Part shown: one piece after another, positions 8,381 through 16,848 of the stretch
Layout of the letters: every line of letters begins with the position of its first letter
Numbering within the stretch: the first letter of the stretch is position 1
DNA from: CAIWHR01 sp963734085
GTDB taxonomy: Bacteria > Pseudomonadota > Gammaproteobacteria > Burkholderiales > Casimicrobiaceae
Direction of reading: 5' to 3'
DNA: 64,000 nucleotides
Assembly: GCA_963734085.1 (NCBI GenBank)
Contig: CAVTFT010000018.1
Coordinates: 50,069-114,068, forward strand
Notes under the pieces: generated by a model
The model's database searches: none
Seen by the model: the letters and a program-made list of their open reading frames with translations, nothing else
What the model was told of the DNA's origin: nothing
Program-made: the position numbers and the translations under genes

Positions 8381-9211
8381 ATGGTCGCGGATCGCCCGCG
8401 GGAGCCCTCGCGCGTTGCGGGCCGATGGCCGGCGTTGCTGCTCGCCATCGCCGTCCACGCCGTGTTCATCGCCGTGCTTATTTTTTCCATCCGCTGGCAG
8501 AACCGGCCGACGGCGCCGGTGACCGCCGAACTCTACGCGCCGACCGCGAAGACGACGGTCAGCGAACGGCCAGCCGAACCGGAACGCAAGGCCGAGCCGC
8601 CGCCAGTGCCGGTGCCGCAGCCGCAGCCGACGCCTCCACCGCCACCGCCCAAAGCCGTGCCGCGGCCCGAGCCCGAACCGCCGGACCTCCGCGCGGCCGA
8701 GATCGCCCGCAAGGCAAAGCAGGAGGAGGAGCGCAAGGTCAGGGAAGCCATCGAGCGCGAACGGCTGGAGCGCGAAAAGAAGGAAGCCGAAAAGAAGAAG
8801 CAGGACGAGCAGCAGCGCGCAGCCGAGGCGAGGCAGGCGCGCGAGGCGCAGGACATGAAGGCACAGGCAGAACGCGAAAAGACCGCTCGCGATGCGCAGC
8901 AGCAGGCGCTCGCCGCCGAAGCGACCGCGCGTTCGCGTGCCGAGGCCGATTACATCCGCCGCATCCAGGCGAAGGTCAGGGGCAACGTCACGCTGCCGCC
9001 CGACCTCGTCGGGAACCCGGAAGCGATCTTCGAGGTCGTGCAGCTGCCAACCGGAGAGATCATCGACGCCACGCTCAAGAAATCGAGCGGCGTGCGCGCG
9101 TACGACGAAGCCGTGCAGCGCGCGATCCAGAAGTCCTCGCCGCTGCCGCGGCCGGATCGTCCGGAGCTCTTCCAGCGCGCGCTGACGCTCAAGTTCCGCC
9201 CGCAGGACTGA
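8381..9211 (+). CDS. tolA: Cell envelope integrity protein TolA
   Basis: TolA spans the periplasm and links the TolQR motor to Pal in the outer membrane during division. The 276-residue chain has an N-terminal membrane helix (LLLAIAVHAVFIAVLIFSI, about residues 16-34). Next come a Pro/Gln-rich stretch and a long charged Ala/Glu/Lys/Arg coiled coil (about 98-180). The C-terminal TonB/TolA domain ends ALTLKFRPQD. Normally tolB, pal and cpoB follow, but here the next gene is on the opposite strand, so the rest of the system must be encoded elsewhere. The coiled coil is shorter than in E. coli. Confidence 0.93.
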   Translation: MVADRPREPSRVAGRWPALLLAIAVHAVFIAVLIFSIRWQNRPTAPVTAELYAPTAKTTVSERPAEPERKAEPPPVPVPQPQPTPPPPPPKAVPRPEPEPPDLRAAEIARKAKQEEERKVREAIERERLEREKKEAEKKKQDEQQRAAEARQAREAQDMKAQAEREKTARDAQQQALAAEATARSRAEADYIRRIQAKVRGNVTLPPDLVGNPEAIFEVVQLPTGEIIDATLKKSSGVRAYDEAVQRAIQKSSPLPRPDRPELFQRALTLKFRPQD

Positions 9212-9232
9212 GGCGCGAGGCTCCGCGGAGAC

Positions 9233-10030
9233 CTAGATCGGCAGGAATACGGCAGTCGCGACACTCTGCACGACGTGGCGGATCGTCCGGTTGGTTCGCT
9301 GCGCGGTGATCTGCGCCATCACATCCTGATAGGCGATCATCTTGCCGAATTCACGCTCGAAGGAGAGATTGCGCACGTCTCCGGCCATCTCGTTCGACAG
9401 CAGAAGCGGATCGCCGTGCGCGTCGCGCGCATTGGCGAGCTTCCACGCCGCGATCTCGAGGTTGCGCGCACAGTTGTAGAGCTTCTGCGCGTCGAGGGCG
9501 TCGGTGACGTAGAACACGGTCTTGCCGTTGTAGGCGAGGAAGATCATGCTCGAGAGCCCGACTCCGAATGCGAACACGCGATCGCCTCCGTATTCCGGGC
9601 TCAGTGCGAGAAGGATCGCCTCGGCGCCGCGCTTCTGGTCAAGCTCGGGAAAGCGAAATTCATGGTGCGCGTCGAATGCCCGCGCGATCGCCGCGTCGGC
9701 ACTCGCAGCGCTGCCCTTCCGCCACTCCCGCGGATTGCGGCGATAGAGCTTTTCCATCACGAGGCGCGCCGAGGCGAGGCTTTCCCGCACGTGCAGTTCG
9801 CCGACGAGGTCGACGTCCGATTTCGCGAGATCCGAGGCCCGGAAGTCGCGGTCGGACGGCGGTGCGCGCTTGCCGGTATTCGGCGCGGCGGGAGGAAACA
9901 CCGGGCTCCCGGCGCATCCGGACAACAGCGCGCAGACGGCCAGCGCAAGGCGAATCGACGCCGCCCGCCTGCCGCGGCGCGGCGAACTCCACGGTCCTTG
10001 TCCTGACAGCGCGGGATCTTTCCGAGGCAT
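9233..10030 (-). CDS. Putative lipoprotein of unknown function
   Basis: I do not recognise a named family. From the ATG at 10030 the product is 265 residues with a basic N-terminus, a hydrophobic stretch (SIRLALAVCALLSGCAG) and a lipobox LSGC ending at C39, so it is probably a lipoprotein. The mature part is mostly helical, with VDLVGELHVRESLASARLVM, an AHHEFRFPELDQKRGAEAIL segment and NCARNLEIAAWKLANARDA. The frame is open upstream to 10207, but no signal sequence would then sit at the N-terminus. It ends 22 bp from the convergent tolA and lies downstream of the aspartyl-protease-like gene, perhaps in the same transcript. Confidence 0.7.
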   Translation of the reverse strand: MPRKDPALSGQGPWSSPRRGRRAASIRLALAVCALLSGCAGSPVFPPAAPNTGKRAPPSDRDFRASDLAKSDVDLVGELHVRESLASARLVMEKLYRRNPREWRKGSAASADAAIARAFDAHHEFRFPELDQKRGAEAILLALSPEYGGDRVFAFGVGLSSMIFLAYNGKTVFYVTDALDAQKLYNCARNLEIAAWKLANARDAHGDPLLLSNEMAGDVRNLSFEREFGKMIAYQDVMAQITAQRTNRTIRHVVQSVATAVFLPI

Positions 10031-10112
10031 GCTGCACCGCCGCTCTGCGCTCCCCTCACGAGCGCATCCGGAGCTTCCCATATCCGCTCCGATGCCACAA
10101 ACAATTGCTTCG

Positions 10113-11192
10113 TCAATTGCCGCCGGCCGCGGGCGCCTTTGCCTCGGACGCGGGGCGCGGACGATCGTCGCACGCGTTCGTCGCCCCGACCGGGAACACC
10201 GTGCCACCGGCGTAAGTGAAATACATCTTCTGCTGACTGTGGGCGATGAGCACCCGATGCGCCCGCAGGAAGTCGGCGCCGAGCAGGAGTTGCGGCCGCG
10301 CCGACGTTATCGGCACGCGGCTTCCGGATTCGACGTAGGTCGAGTACTTCCACACGTCGGCGAAATGGATTCGAGGGTTGCGGATGACTTCGTTGCCGAT
10401 GCCGAAGCTGTCGAACTGGCCGATCCACTCTTCGATCGCCTTCTCGCCCAACCCCTTGCCGCAGCCGACGCGGACGACGCCGGGCGTCTCCGGGGTCACA
10501 CCCAGCGTGGCAGCCTCGCCTTTCGTCAGCACCGATTGCCAGGCGCCGGAATCGAGTTGCGCCCTGACCGGACGGCGATTGATGGCGACCTCGAGCTCGA
10601 TCGTCGGCCTCGCGGTGGAGGCGGCGTCGATTTCGACGACGCCGATGTCGCCGCTCGCCCAATAAGCGAGGGGCGAGCCGTCGCAGTCCTTGGCCTGGAA
10701 GAGCCTGACCGTGTTGTGGGCGAGATCGAACTCGATGTCGACCTGGCGGAAGAAATCGTCGCCGAGAATGACGGCGATGTCGCCGAAGTCCTGCTCTCCG
10801 GCGACGAACATCCGCCAGTTCTTGCGTACGGCATCACCGATCTTGAACTCGTCGACAGAGACGGTCTGGACGGCGGTCTCGCCACCGATCCCGAGCATCC
10901 GGTGGCCCTGGGCGTCGTAGCTGACGAGCCCCAGACGCGTCGCCGCCGAACGCACGATCAGCGTCGTTCCCGAGCCGGTATCGAGCAGAATGCCGACTTT
11001 CTGGCCGTTGACGGCGCCATCGACGATGGGGGCGCTGCTGCCTTGCCTGACCGGCCACTCGGCGATCCGCACGAGCGTGCACTTGGACGCCGCGGCGGCA
11101 ACGCGGCCGGGGATCGTGAGCGCCACGATCAGCAACGCCGCTGCGATGGCGCACCGCATACAGGACATCGCGTCTCCGGGAAGATTCTGCAT
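10113..11192 (-). CDS. Exported two-lobed aspartyl-protease-like protein
   Basis: The 359-residue product has a hydrophobic N-terminus (CAIAAALLIVALTIPGRVAAA), suggesting export. It contains two retropepsin-like halves. The first has ILLDTGSGTTLIV (DTG at 71-73) and the ILGDDFF motif. The second has AQLDSGAWQSVL (DSG at 214-216) and LLGADFL. Each half thus shows the catalytic D-T/S-G loop and the later hydrophobic-Gly motif. Single-domain bacterial retropepsins are common; two in one chain looks like a pepsin-type pseudo-dimer. Proteolytic activity is inferred. ATGs at 11168 and 11159 are possible alternative starts. It sits between the PilZ-like gene (78 bp upstream) and the lipoprotein gene (82 bp downstream). 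Confidence 0.8.
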   Translation of the reverse strand: MQNLPGDAMSCMRCAIAAALLIVALTIPGRVAAAASKCTLVRIAEWPVRQGSSAPIVDGAVNGQKVGILLDTGSGTTLIVRSAATRLGLVSYDAQGHRMLGIGGETAVQTVSVDEFKIGDAVRKNWRMFVAGEQDFGDIAVILGDDFFRQVDIEFDLAHNTVRLFQAKDCDGSPLAYWASGDIGVVEIDAASTARPTIELEVAINRRPVRAQLDSGAWQSVLTKGEAATLGVTPETPGVVRVGCGKGLGEKAIEEWIGQFDSFGIGNEVIRNPRIHFADVWKYSTYVESGSRVPITSARPQLLLGADFLRAHRVLIAHSQQKMYFTYAGGTVFPVGATNACDDRPRPASEAKAPAAGGN

Positions 11193-11270
11193 CCGCGCGC
11201 GGTCCGGGTTCTCTCACGCACGCCGGCCGCACGGCGATCGGCAATCGCCGCCTCGACCGGAGTCGTCCCT

Positions 11271-12971
11271 TCAGATTTCCTTCGGCTTTTTCTCGACGAT
11301 CTGGATCGCGGCCCAGCTCCACTCGGCGCGCTGCTCGACCAGCTGTCGCAGCGCGACCGTGTACACCGACCGTCCGGTCGTCAGGATGATGTTGCGGCCC
11401 TCGACGTATTCCGATGTCGGCACGATCAGAGTCTTGACCGCAAGCGGCTTGTCAGGACGCGACGGCGGCGGCAGATACAGTCCGTCGAAGCGCGCCCCCA
11501 TCGTCGAGACGTCGATGCCGTTGACGATGATGCCGAGATCTTCCTTCGCTTCGCGCTTCGCGTGCAGCACGACCGGGACCAGGCGCTCGGCGATGATCGA
11601 CACGCCGGCTTCGACTTCGTCGTTCGAAACCTTGTTCAACCGGCGCACCACGCCCAACACCCAATCGGTGATGTCGGACTGGCGCACGGCGACGAGCGCG
11701 CCGAGGGCGAGGCTCTGCCCGATGCCGCCCGACGCCGCGATGCGCAGGCCGGCGACGCTGCGATCCTTCACCTGCCACATCGGATCGCTGAACGACGAGA
11801 TCGACGCGGCCAGCGAATCGTGCTCGGACTCTTGGAGGCGCTTCGGCCGCGGCCCGCCGGCGACCGCGTAAACCTCGATCTGCTCCGCGGACGCGCTCGG
11901 GTCGTTGGCGGGCTCGTTGATATCCTTCGCCGCAAGATCGCGGCAGATGCGGCCCAGGCCGACGCGAACCTTGGCGGCGACGGTGACCGCAATGCGCGGA
12001 TCGCGCCGCAGATCGGCGTTGAGATTCGGCGACACAGCCGGACGCACCTTCTCCAGGATTGCGACCCGCTGCTGATTGATGGGCGCCGCCGGTCCCTGGT
12101 CCGTCGCCTCGGCCTGCCGCAACGCGTGAATCGCGCGTTCGAGCTGCTCGGCCAGCGGCGTCGTATCGAGATAGCGCAGCATCGAGCCCGAATCGTTGCC
12201 GGTCCGCCGCACGAGCCCGCCCTTGCCCGCGACGTCGACGAAGAACCCTTCCGGCGAGCGCGGGACCGCGTCGAGCGCAAGCCTGCGGCTCCAGGCCCGA
12301 AGCTGCGCACCCGCCCAGTCGAGCTCGGCCGGCGAAAGATTGCCGGTGTTGAGCTGATGGATCAGCAGCACGAACAGGTATTCCTGCTCGATCGTCCATT
12401 GCGTCGAATTCGATCCGCCGACCGAAAGCGATGCCGGCACCCGTTCGACCCCGAGCTCGGTCGCGCGCATGTAGAGCTGGTGCAGGTCCATCCATTTGGC
12501 CGGGATCCACCGCTCGTAGCGGAACACGCGCAGCTTGGCGTCGGTGCCGTAATAGTGGATGAGACGCGAGAACAGGCGCGGAATGACGGGCTTCCAGCGC
12601 GGAGTGTCGGTCTGCACCAGCGCCTGCTCGAGCGCCGTCTGGTAGGCGAAAATGAAGCCCTGGGACATCTCCTGGAGCGCCTGCCAGAGACGTTCGGCAA
12701 GGCGTGCGGAGGTATTGACGTTCTCGACGTACTGCTTGGTGAGCTGGCGCCGGTCTGCGCCCAGCGCGGAGTCGAGGAACTCGACGGCGGCCACGCGATT
12801 CAAGTCGGGCGGGCGCCGCGATTGGCGCATGCCTTCGAACGCGCGCATCACGTGCTGCTGCCGCCCGATGACATCGAGAGACGGCAACTGGCGAAGCCAC
12901 GCCGAGGCGGTCTTCGCCGTCAACAATGGATCGGGGTGATCCCGTGCTTGCTGGGTCAGGAATCCGAACAT
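11271..12971 (-). CDS. Large conserved-looking protein with PilZ-like C-terminal part
   Basis: This is a 566-residue soluble protein with no signal peptide or membrane helix. The N-terminal ~330 residues are helix-rich and unrecognised (for example LTKQYVENVNTSARLAERLW). From about residue 403 there is DRSVAGLRI, which fits the (D/N)xSxxG half of the PilZ c-di-GMP-binding motif, followed by a beta-rich stretch (GALVAVRQ, DWVLGVVRRLNK, EAGVSIIAERLVPVVL). The arginine pair usually found before that motif is not evident, so nucleotide binding is uncertain. It is encoded upstream of the aspartyl-protease-like and lipoprotein genes, and a 268-bp inverted-repeat element begins 6 bp beyond its start. 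Confidence 0.72.
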   Translation of the reverse strand: MFGFLTQQARDHPDPLLTAKTASAWLRQLPSLDVIGRQQHVMRAFEGMRQSRRPPDLNRVAAVEFLDSALGADRRQLTKQYVENVNTSARLAERLWQALQEMSQGFIFAYQTALEQALVQTDTPRWKPVIPRLFSRLIHYYGTDAKLRVFRYERWIPAKWMDLHQLYMRATELGVERVPASLSVGGSNSTQWTIEQEYLFVLLIHQLNTGNLSPAELDWAGAQLRAWSRRLALDAVPRSPEGFFVDVAGKGGLVRRTGNDSGSMLRYLDTTPLAEQLERAIHALRQAEATDQGPAAPINQQRVAILEKVRPAVSPNLNADLRRDPRIAVTVAAKVRVGLGRICRDLAAKDINEPANDPSASAEQIEVYAVAGGPRPKRLQESEHDSLAASISSFSDPMWQVKDRSVAGLRIAASGGIGQSLALGALVAVRQSDITDWVLGVVRRLNKVSNDEVEAGVSIIAERLVPVVLHAKREAKEDLGIIVNGIDVSTMGARFDGLYLPPPSRPDKPLAVKTLIVPTSEYVEGRNIILTTGRSVYTVALRQLVEQRAEWSWAAIQIVEKKPKEI

Positions 12972-12976
12972 CGCCT

Positions 12977-13244
12977 AGGGCCTGCTCACGCTATGTCCAC
13001 AAACGCGAACGGATGGCGTGGGGCGCCAATCGAGGCGCCTGACGAAGCCAAGACTGGACGTCTTGGCGAGAAGGGCAACAAAGAGTGGCGCCCCAGGGCA
13101 CCCGTTCCCTTCGGGTTGCTGCCGAAAGCGCCAGGCGCAGCGTTGCAAAGCCTCGCCGGGCAGCCGGCCCGGCTTCGTTTTGCGCCTCGCTCCTGACGCT
13201 TTCGGCCGTGCAACGCGTTCGTAGACATAGCGTGAACAGGCCCT
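12977..13244. repeat. 268-bp element bounded by 31-bp inverted repeats
   Basis: Positions 12977-13007 and 13214-13244 are inverted copies matching at 28 of 31 bases, both beginning AGGGCCTG at the outer edge. The interior is strongly structured: GCCAAGAC/GTCTTGGC at 13047-13067 is a perfect 8-bp stem, and a GCCGGGC/GCCCGGC stem follows further right. A minus-strand frame is open across it, but its composition looks like arginine-rich shadow coding. I see no target-site duplication. It resembles a non-autonomous, MITE- or REP/BIME-like element. It occupies much of the 537-bp gap between the PilZ-like gene and the FKBP gene; the rest holds only a possible TACAAT -10 box near 13410. Confidence 0.8.
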
Positions 13245-13508
13245 GAATCCTTACGACCGAAAACGACCGACGCGCGGCCGGCGCACACCGCGTAACGTCC
13301 CGTCGTGTCCGGACCGCGGCACGGAGAGTTTGCGAAACGTCGCACAATCAAGCGGAACGTTCATTTATAGCCCAATTCCTTTAGCGGCGCAAAAAACCCT
13401 TGATGTCGGCTACAATTCATGCGCCCGCGCGCAACCGTCCTGCCGTTCGGTTGCGAAGACGGCCGCTTGGCTGTGCCGATCGTTCCAATCCTAATCCGGA
13501 GATTCACG

Positions 13509-14033
13509 ATGTTCCTGCCTTTCGATCCCCGTTCTCCGCGCCCCCGTTTCGGACGCGCTGTCTCGTTCGGGATTGCAGCGCTGGCCGTGGCCGCAATGGC
13601 GTCGGCACAGACCGCGCAACCGCCGGCCAAAGCCCCGGCCGACACCGTATCCACCCCCATTTCAAGCAAGATTGGTGCCCAAGTGACTGAGTTGAAGAAA
13701 ATTGATGTAAAACAAGGTGATGGAGCCGTAGCCGCGGCCGGAAAAACCGTGATCGTTCACTATACAGGGTGGCTTTATGACCCGTCGGTCGCCGACGGCC
13801 ACGGCGCCAAGTTCGACAGCTCGCTCGACCGCAAGAGCCCGTTCGGCTTCCCGCTCGGCGCCGGCCGCGTGATCAAGGGTTGGGACGAGGGCGTGGCCGG
13901 CATGAAAGTCGGCGGCAAGCGCACGCTGGTGATTCCGCCGCAAATGGGCTACGGCGAGCGCGGTGCCGGCGGTGTCATCCCGCCGAACGCGACGCTGATC
14001 TTCGATGTCGAGCTGCTCGAGGTCAAAGGCTAG
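13509..14033 (+). CDS. Periplasmic FKBP-type peptidyl-prolyl isomerase
   Basis: From the ATG at 13509 this is a 174-residue protein with a signal peptide (AVSFGIAALAVAAMASA, cleavage probably after ASA) and a single FKBP domain. The domain shows VIVHYTGWLYDP, GRVIKGWDEGVAGMKVGGKR, LVIPPQMGYGERGAGG and IPPNATLIFDVELLEVKG, so the proline-isomerase pocket is intact. It would catalyse prolyl cis-trans isomerisation in the periplasm. The frame is open 30 codons further upstream, but the signal peptide supports 13509. It lies alone between the inverted-repeat element and the convergent fpr gene. The 268 bp after it contain no gene I can support. Confidence 0.9.
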   Translation: MFLPFDPRSPRPRFGRAVSFGIAALAVAAMASAQTAQPPAKAPADTVSTPISSKIGAQVTELKKIDVKQGDGAVAAAGKTVIVHYTGWLYDPSVADGHGAKFDSSLDRKSPFGFPLGAGRVIKGWDEGVAGMKVGGKRTLVIPPQMGYGERGAGGVIPPNATLIFDVELLEVKG

Positions 14034-14301
14034 TTGACGTTCCGGCAAGGCGCGAAATCGTCGCTGTCCGCGCGCCTTTCGGAGTAGAACTGGTCTTCGT
14101 GTCGCCGCACGCGGAATCATGCAAACGCCATTGCAGGTGGCGCCACCGCAAACCCCGGAATAAGCGTCGCGCCACACAGTATTCTCCGATTCCTCTTTCG
14201 CAACGCGGCGCGACGTTTGATTCCGGGGAAATAGTCCGCCGCGGCTGCCTGCCCTGACCGCCGATCATGGCAGGATGGGCCGGGCGGACGCGACGGACTA
14301 T

Positions 14302-15066
14302 TCACCAGTAGGTTTCGAGCGTGATCTGCCCCGGCTCCTTCCGCCGGTGTCGGCGCATCCCGCGCGCTTCGAGCACTTTCTGCGCGTCGTCGACCATCGC
14401 CGGATTGCCGCACAGCATCACATGCGAGTTCTCGGCGGCGAGCGCGAGGCTCGCGCGCGATTCGAGGCGGCCATCGGCAATCGCCGCCGGAATACGTCCC
14501 GCAAGCGCGTCGGGGTGCGGCTCGCGGCTCACCATCGGGATATACGCAAACGCGCCCGGACGCGCTGCGCCGATCGCGGCGATCGTGTCGCCATAGGTCA
14601 GATCCTTCGCATAGCGGACCGAGTGGACGAGCACGACGCGGCCGAATTTTTCCCAGGGCTCGGGCGTGCGCAGGATCGCCAGGAACGGCCCGAGGCCCGT
14701 GCCGGTCGACAGGCACCACAGGGCGTCCGCGACCGGCACCTCGCTAATCGAAAAGAACCCGTTCGCGTTGCGCAGAAGCCAGACCGGATCACCCGGAGCA
14801 AGCGCCGCGAGGCGCGGCGAGAGCGGCCCGTCGGGCAGGACGTTGAAGTAGAACTCGTGCGGCGGCTCGTTCGGGTTGTTCACGAACGAGTACGGGCGTC
14901 CGAGCATGTCCTCCTTCGAGCCGGGCGGGGCGGGAAGCGCGAGGCGGCCGAACTGGCCCGCAACGAACGTGACTTCCGGTGCTTCGACCTTGAGCGAGAC
15001 GAGGCGATCGGTCCATGCCCGCTTGCCAACCACCTTGCCTTGCACCCACTTGCTCACCGGGGTCAT
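14302..15066 (-). CDS. fpr: Ferredoxin-NADP reductase
   Basis: This is a 254-residue FAD enzyme moving electrons between NADPH and ferredoxin or flavodoxin. The FAD-binding motif RPYSFVN and an NADP-binding stretch LSTGTGLGPFLAIL are present. HVMLCGNPAMVDDAQKVL precedes the C-terminus, which ends in ETYW; a terminal tryptophan is typical of the bacterial Fpr subclass. I start at the ATG at 15066 (MTPVSKWVQGKVV), since the 20 extra residues of a longer frame are not family-like. It is transcribed divergently from the GNAT gene with only 28 bp between the starts, so the two promoters must overlap the coding ends or each other. Confidence 0.92.
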   Translation of the reverse strand: MTPVSKWVQGKVVGKRAWTDRLVSLKVEAPEVTFVAGQFGRLALPAPPGSKEDMLGRPYSFVNNPNEPPHEFYFNVLPDGPLSPRLAALAPGDPVWLLRNANGFFSISEVPVADALWCLSTGTGLGPFLAILRTPEPWEKFGRVVLVHSVRYAKDLTYGDTIAAIGAARPGAFAYIPMVSREPHPDALAGRIPAAIADGRLESRASLALAAENSHVMLCGNPAMVDDAQKVLEARGMRRHRRKEPGQITLETYW

Positions 15067-15094
15067 GAGGTCGATAGAAGCTAAAATCGCGATT

Positions 15095-15694
15095 ATGCCT
15101 ATTCCGTCGCCGCGCCCCGCAGTCATCGTTCGGCGTCGCGGTTCACGGGTCTACCTCCGCCCGCCGCGCAGCGGCGACGCGTTGGCGTTTCTCGCCGCCG
15201 CGCGCGCGAGCCGGAAGCTCCACGGTGCATGGGTGTGCCCGCCGCTCAATGCGTTGCGTTTTGCGGAGTATGTGGCGCGTTACGGCGAGCGCGCACAGCG
15301 CGATCCGACCGCGGCGAGGCATGCAGGTCTCCTCGTTCGCAGGGTCGACGACGACGCGATCGCCGGCGTGTTCAACTTCGGCGACATCGTCCGCGGCGCC
15401 TTCCACAGCGCGTACCTCGGCTATTACGCGTTCGCTCCGCACGCCGGCGACGGCTACATGTCGGACGGCCTCGCGCTCGCGCTCGACTTCGCGTTCCGAA
15501 CGCTCAGGCTCCATCGCGTCGAAGTCAACGTGCAACCCGGCAATGCGCGCTCGATCGCGCTCGTCCGCAAGTCCGGCTTCGTGCGTGAAGGCTATTCGCG
15601 CCGCTACCTGAAGATCGCCGGCCGCTGGCGGGATCACGTGCGCTTCGCGCTCACCATCGAGGACTGGCGTGCGCGGACGAAGAAGACGCGATGA
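15095..15694 (+). CDS. GNAT-family (RimJ-like) N-acetyltransferase
   Basis: The 199-residue product has a RimJ/RimL-type GNAT fold. It begins with VYLRPPRSGDALAFLAAARA. The core GYYAFAPHAGDGYMSDGLAL is the acetyl-CoA-binding region with a relaxed Q/RxxGxG/A motif, and the later strand reads RVEVNVQPGNARSIALVRKS. The closing segment is GFVREGYSRRYLKI. RimJ itself acetylates ribosomal protein S5; the substrate here could be another protein or small amine. The ATG at 15095 lies 28 bp from the divergent fpr start. Its stop overlaps the next gene's start (ATGA), indicating coupling. Confidence 0.88.
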   Translation: MPIPSPRPAVIVRRRGSRVYLRPPRSGDALAFLAAARASRKLHGAWVCPPLNALRFAEYVARYGERAQRDPTAARHAGLLVRRVDDDAIAGVFNFGDIVRGAFHSAYLGYYAFAPHAGDGYMSDGLALALDFAFRTLRLHRVEVNVQPGNARSIALVRKSGFVREGYSRRYLKIAGRWRDHVRFALTIEDWRARTKKTR

Positions 15695-16083
15695 CCGGAG
15701 GTGCGCGAGGCCGCGCGATCCCCGCGAGGGCTGCGTGGATTGCGCTTGGCGCACTCGCCGGTTGCGCCGCGCCGCTCAAGCCCGACGAGCCGAAAGCGGT
15801 CGTCGCGCTGGCGATTCATCCGTATGAGACCCACGAGCAATGCGCGCACCTCGCACCGGACGACCGGCTGGAATACGCGTTCGAAGCAACCGAGCCGGTC
15901 GCCTTCGACATCCGCTACCACGAAGGCAGCGTCGTCGTAGCGCCGATTGTGCGCGAGTCCACGCGCGGCGATGCCGGCGTTTTCGTTGCGCGCATTACCC
16001 GCGACTATTGCCTCGTCTGGGAGGGGGGTGGCGCGGGGGCGCTTCTCGACTACCGACTCCGGCTGCGGTCCGCCCCGCGCTAA
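15691..16083 (+). CDS. Small putative lipoprotein
   Basis: This is a 130-residue protein of unknown function. A short basic N-terminus is followed by a hydrophobic segment and a lipobox, AAWIALGALAGCAAP, so lipid attachment at the cysteine is likely. The mature domain is small and beta-like (YAFEATEPVAFDIRYHEGSV, then RDYCLVWEG near the end). The gene starts within the stop of the GNAT gene and ends 27 bp before the convergent SDR gene. I found no catalytic motif. Confidence 0.68.
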   Translation: MTGGARGRAIPARAAWIALGALAGCAAPLKPDEPKAVVALAIHPYETHEQCAHLAPDDRLEYAFEATEPVAFDIRYHEGSVVVAPIVRESTRGDAGVFVARITRDYCLVWEGGGAGALLDYRLRLRSAPR

Positions 16084-16110
16084 AGATCCAGTTCCAGGCG
16101 CGCCGCGCCG

Positions 16111-16839
16111 CTACAGATCGGTGTGAGTGTAGGTTCGCCCGTTCTCGACTTGCGCCAGCACCATCTTGTCGACGATCGCGAGCGCGACGTCGACCGGATC
16201 CTTCAGGAGCCCGTTCTCCTTGAACGACCGGAACAGGCCGACACTCGGGAACTCCGCGGGATCGCGGCTGCGCATGAATGCCTGCATCCCGGTCTCGAAA
16301 ATCCCCGGACGCAATGAGATGCATTGCAGCGTTGGCGACGGGTGGTCGGCGACGATCGCGCGCGTCAGCATCTCGAGCGCGGCTTTCGACATGCAGTACG
16401 CAGCACTGCCGGGAATCGCCGATTGCGCGGCGCCGGACGAGATGTTGATGATCCGGCGCGGCAGCTTTTCGTCGGGAAACGCGCGGCAGAAGAGGTCGGC
16501 GAGCACGAGCGGCGCGGCGATGTTCGTCGCGAGCGCCGCCTCGATCGCGGCGGCGTCGAGCCGGCCGATCAGGCCGACGGGTGTCGCGACCGCGGCGTTG
16601 TTGATGAGCGTGACCGCGGTCGGCTTGGCTGCCACGAGATCGCGCAGCGCCGGCGCGACCGCCGCCGCGATCAGTGCCGGATGCGCGAGATCGCAGGCAG
16701 CCAAGTGAAAGCGCTTGCCCTTGAGCTTGACGCTCCCCGTTCGGCCGACGCCGACCACCGTGCAACCGCGCGCGATCAGCGCCGCGGCGAGCGCCTCGCC
16801 CAGGCCGCGGGAGACGCCGGTGACAATTGCTGCGTGCAT
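16111..16839 (-). CDS. Short-chain dehydrogenase/reductase
   Basis: This 242-residue classical SDR has TGVSRGLG for cofactor binding (residues 7-14), LINNAA, the catalytic serine in IINISSGAA and the YCMSK active-site Tyr/Lys pair. The spacing and the PGIFETGM segment resemble the sepiapterin/benzil-reductase group. It would reduce a carbonyl compound with NADPH, substrate unknown. It is the last gene of a compact minus-strand run, starting 9 bp after the four-helix membrane-protein gene, and so probably belongs to the SPFH operon transcript. Confidence 0.9.
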   Translation of the reverse strand: MHAAIVTGVSRGLGEALAAALIARGCTVVGVGRTGSVKLKGKRFHLAACDLAHPALIAAAVAPALRDLVAAKPTAVTLINNAAVATPVGLIGRLDAAAIEAALATNIAAPLVLADLFCRAFPDEKLPRRIINISSGAAQSAIPGSAAYCMSKAALEMLTRAIVADHPSPTLQCISLRPGIFETGMQAFMRSRDPAEFPSVGLFRSFKENGLLKDPVDVALAIVDKMVLAQVENGRTYTHTDL

Positions 16840-16848
16840 CGTCTCTCC

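Noticed and set aside
9870..13196. 1108-codon open frame on the plus strand
   Set aside because: It runs antisense to three better-supported minus-strand genes, has no domain or start context, and is rich in Arg/Asp, as GC-rich shadow frames are.
12991..13347. Minus-strand frame through the inverted-repeat element
   Set aside because: It follows the repeat rather than a protein family, has no ribosome site, and its translation is Arg/Ala-rich.
14034..14301. A gene in the FKBP-fpr gap
   Set aside because: Short frames exist on both strands but none has a ribosome site, domain or sensible composition.
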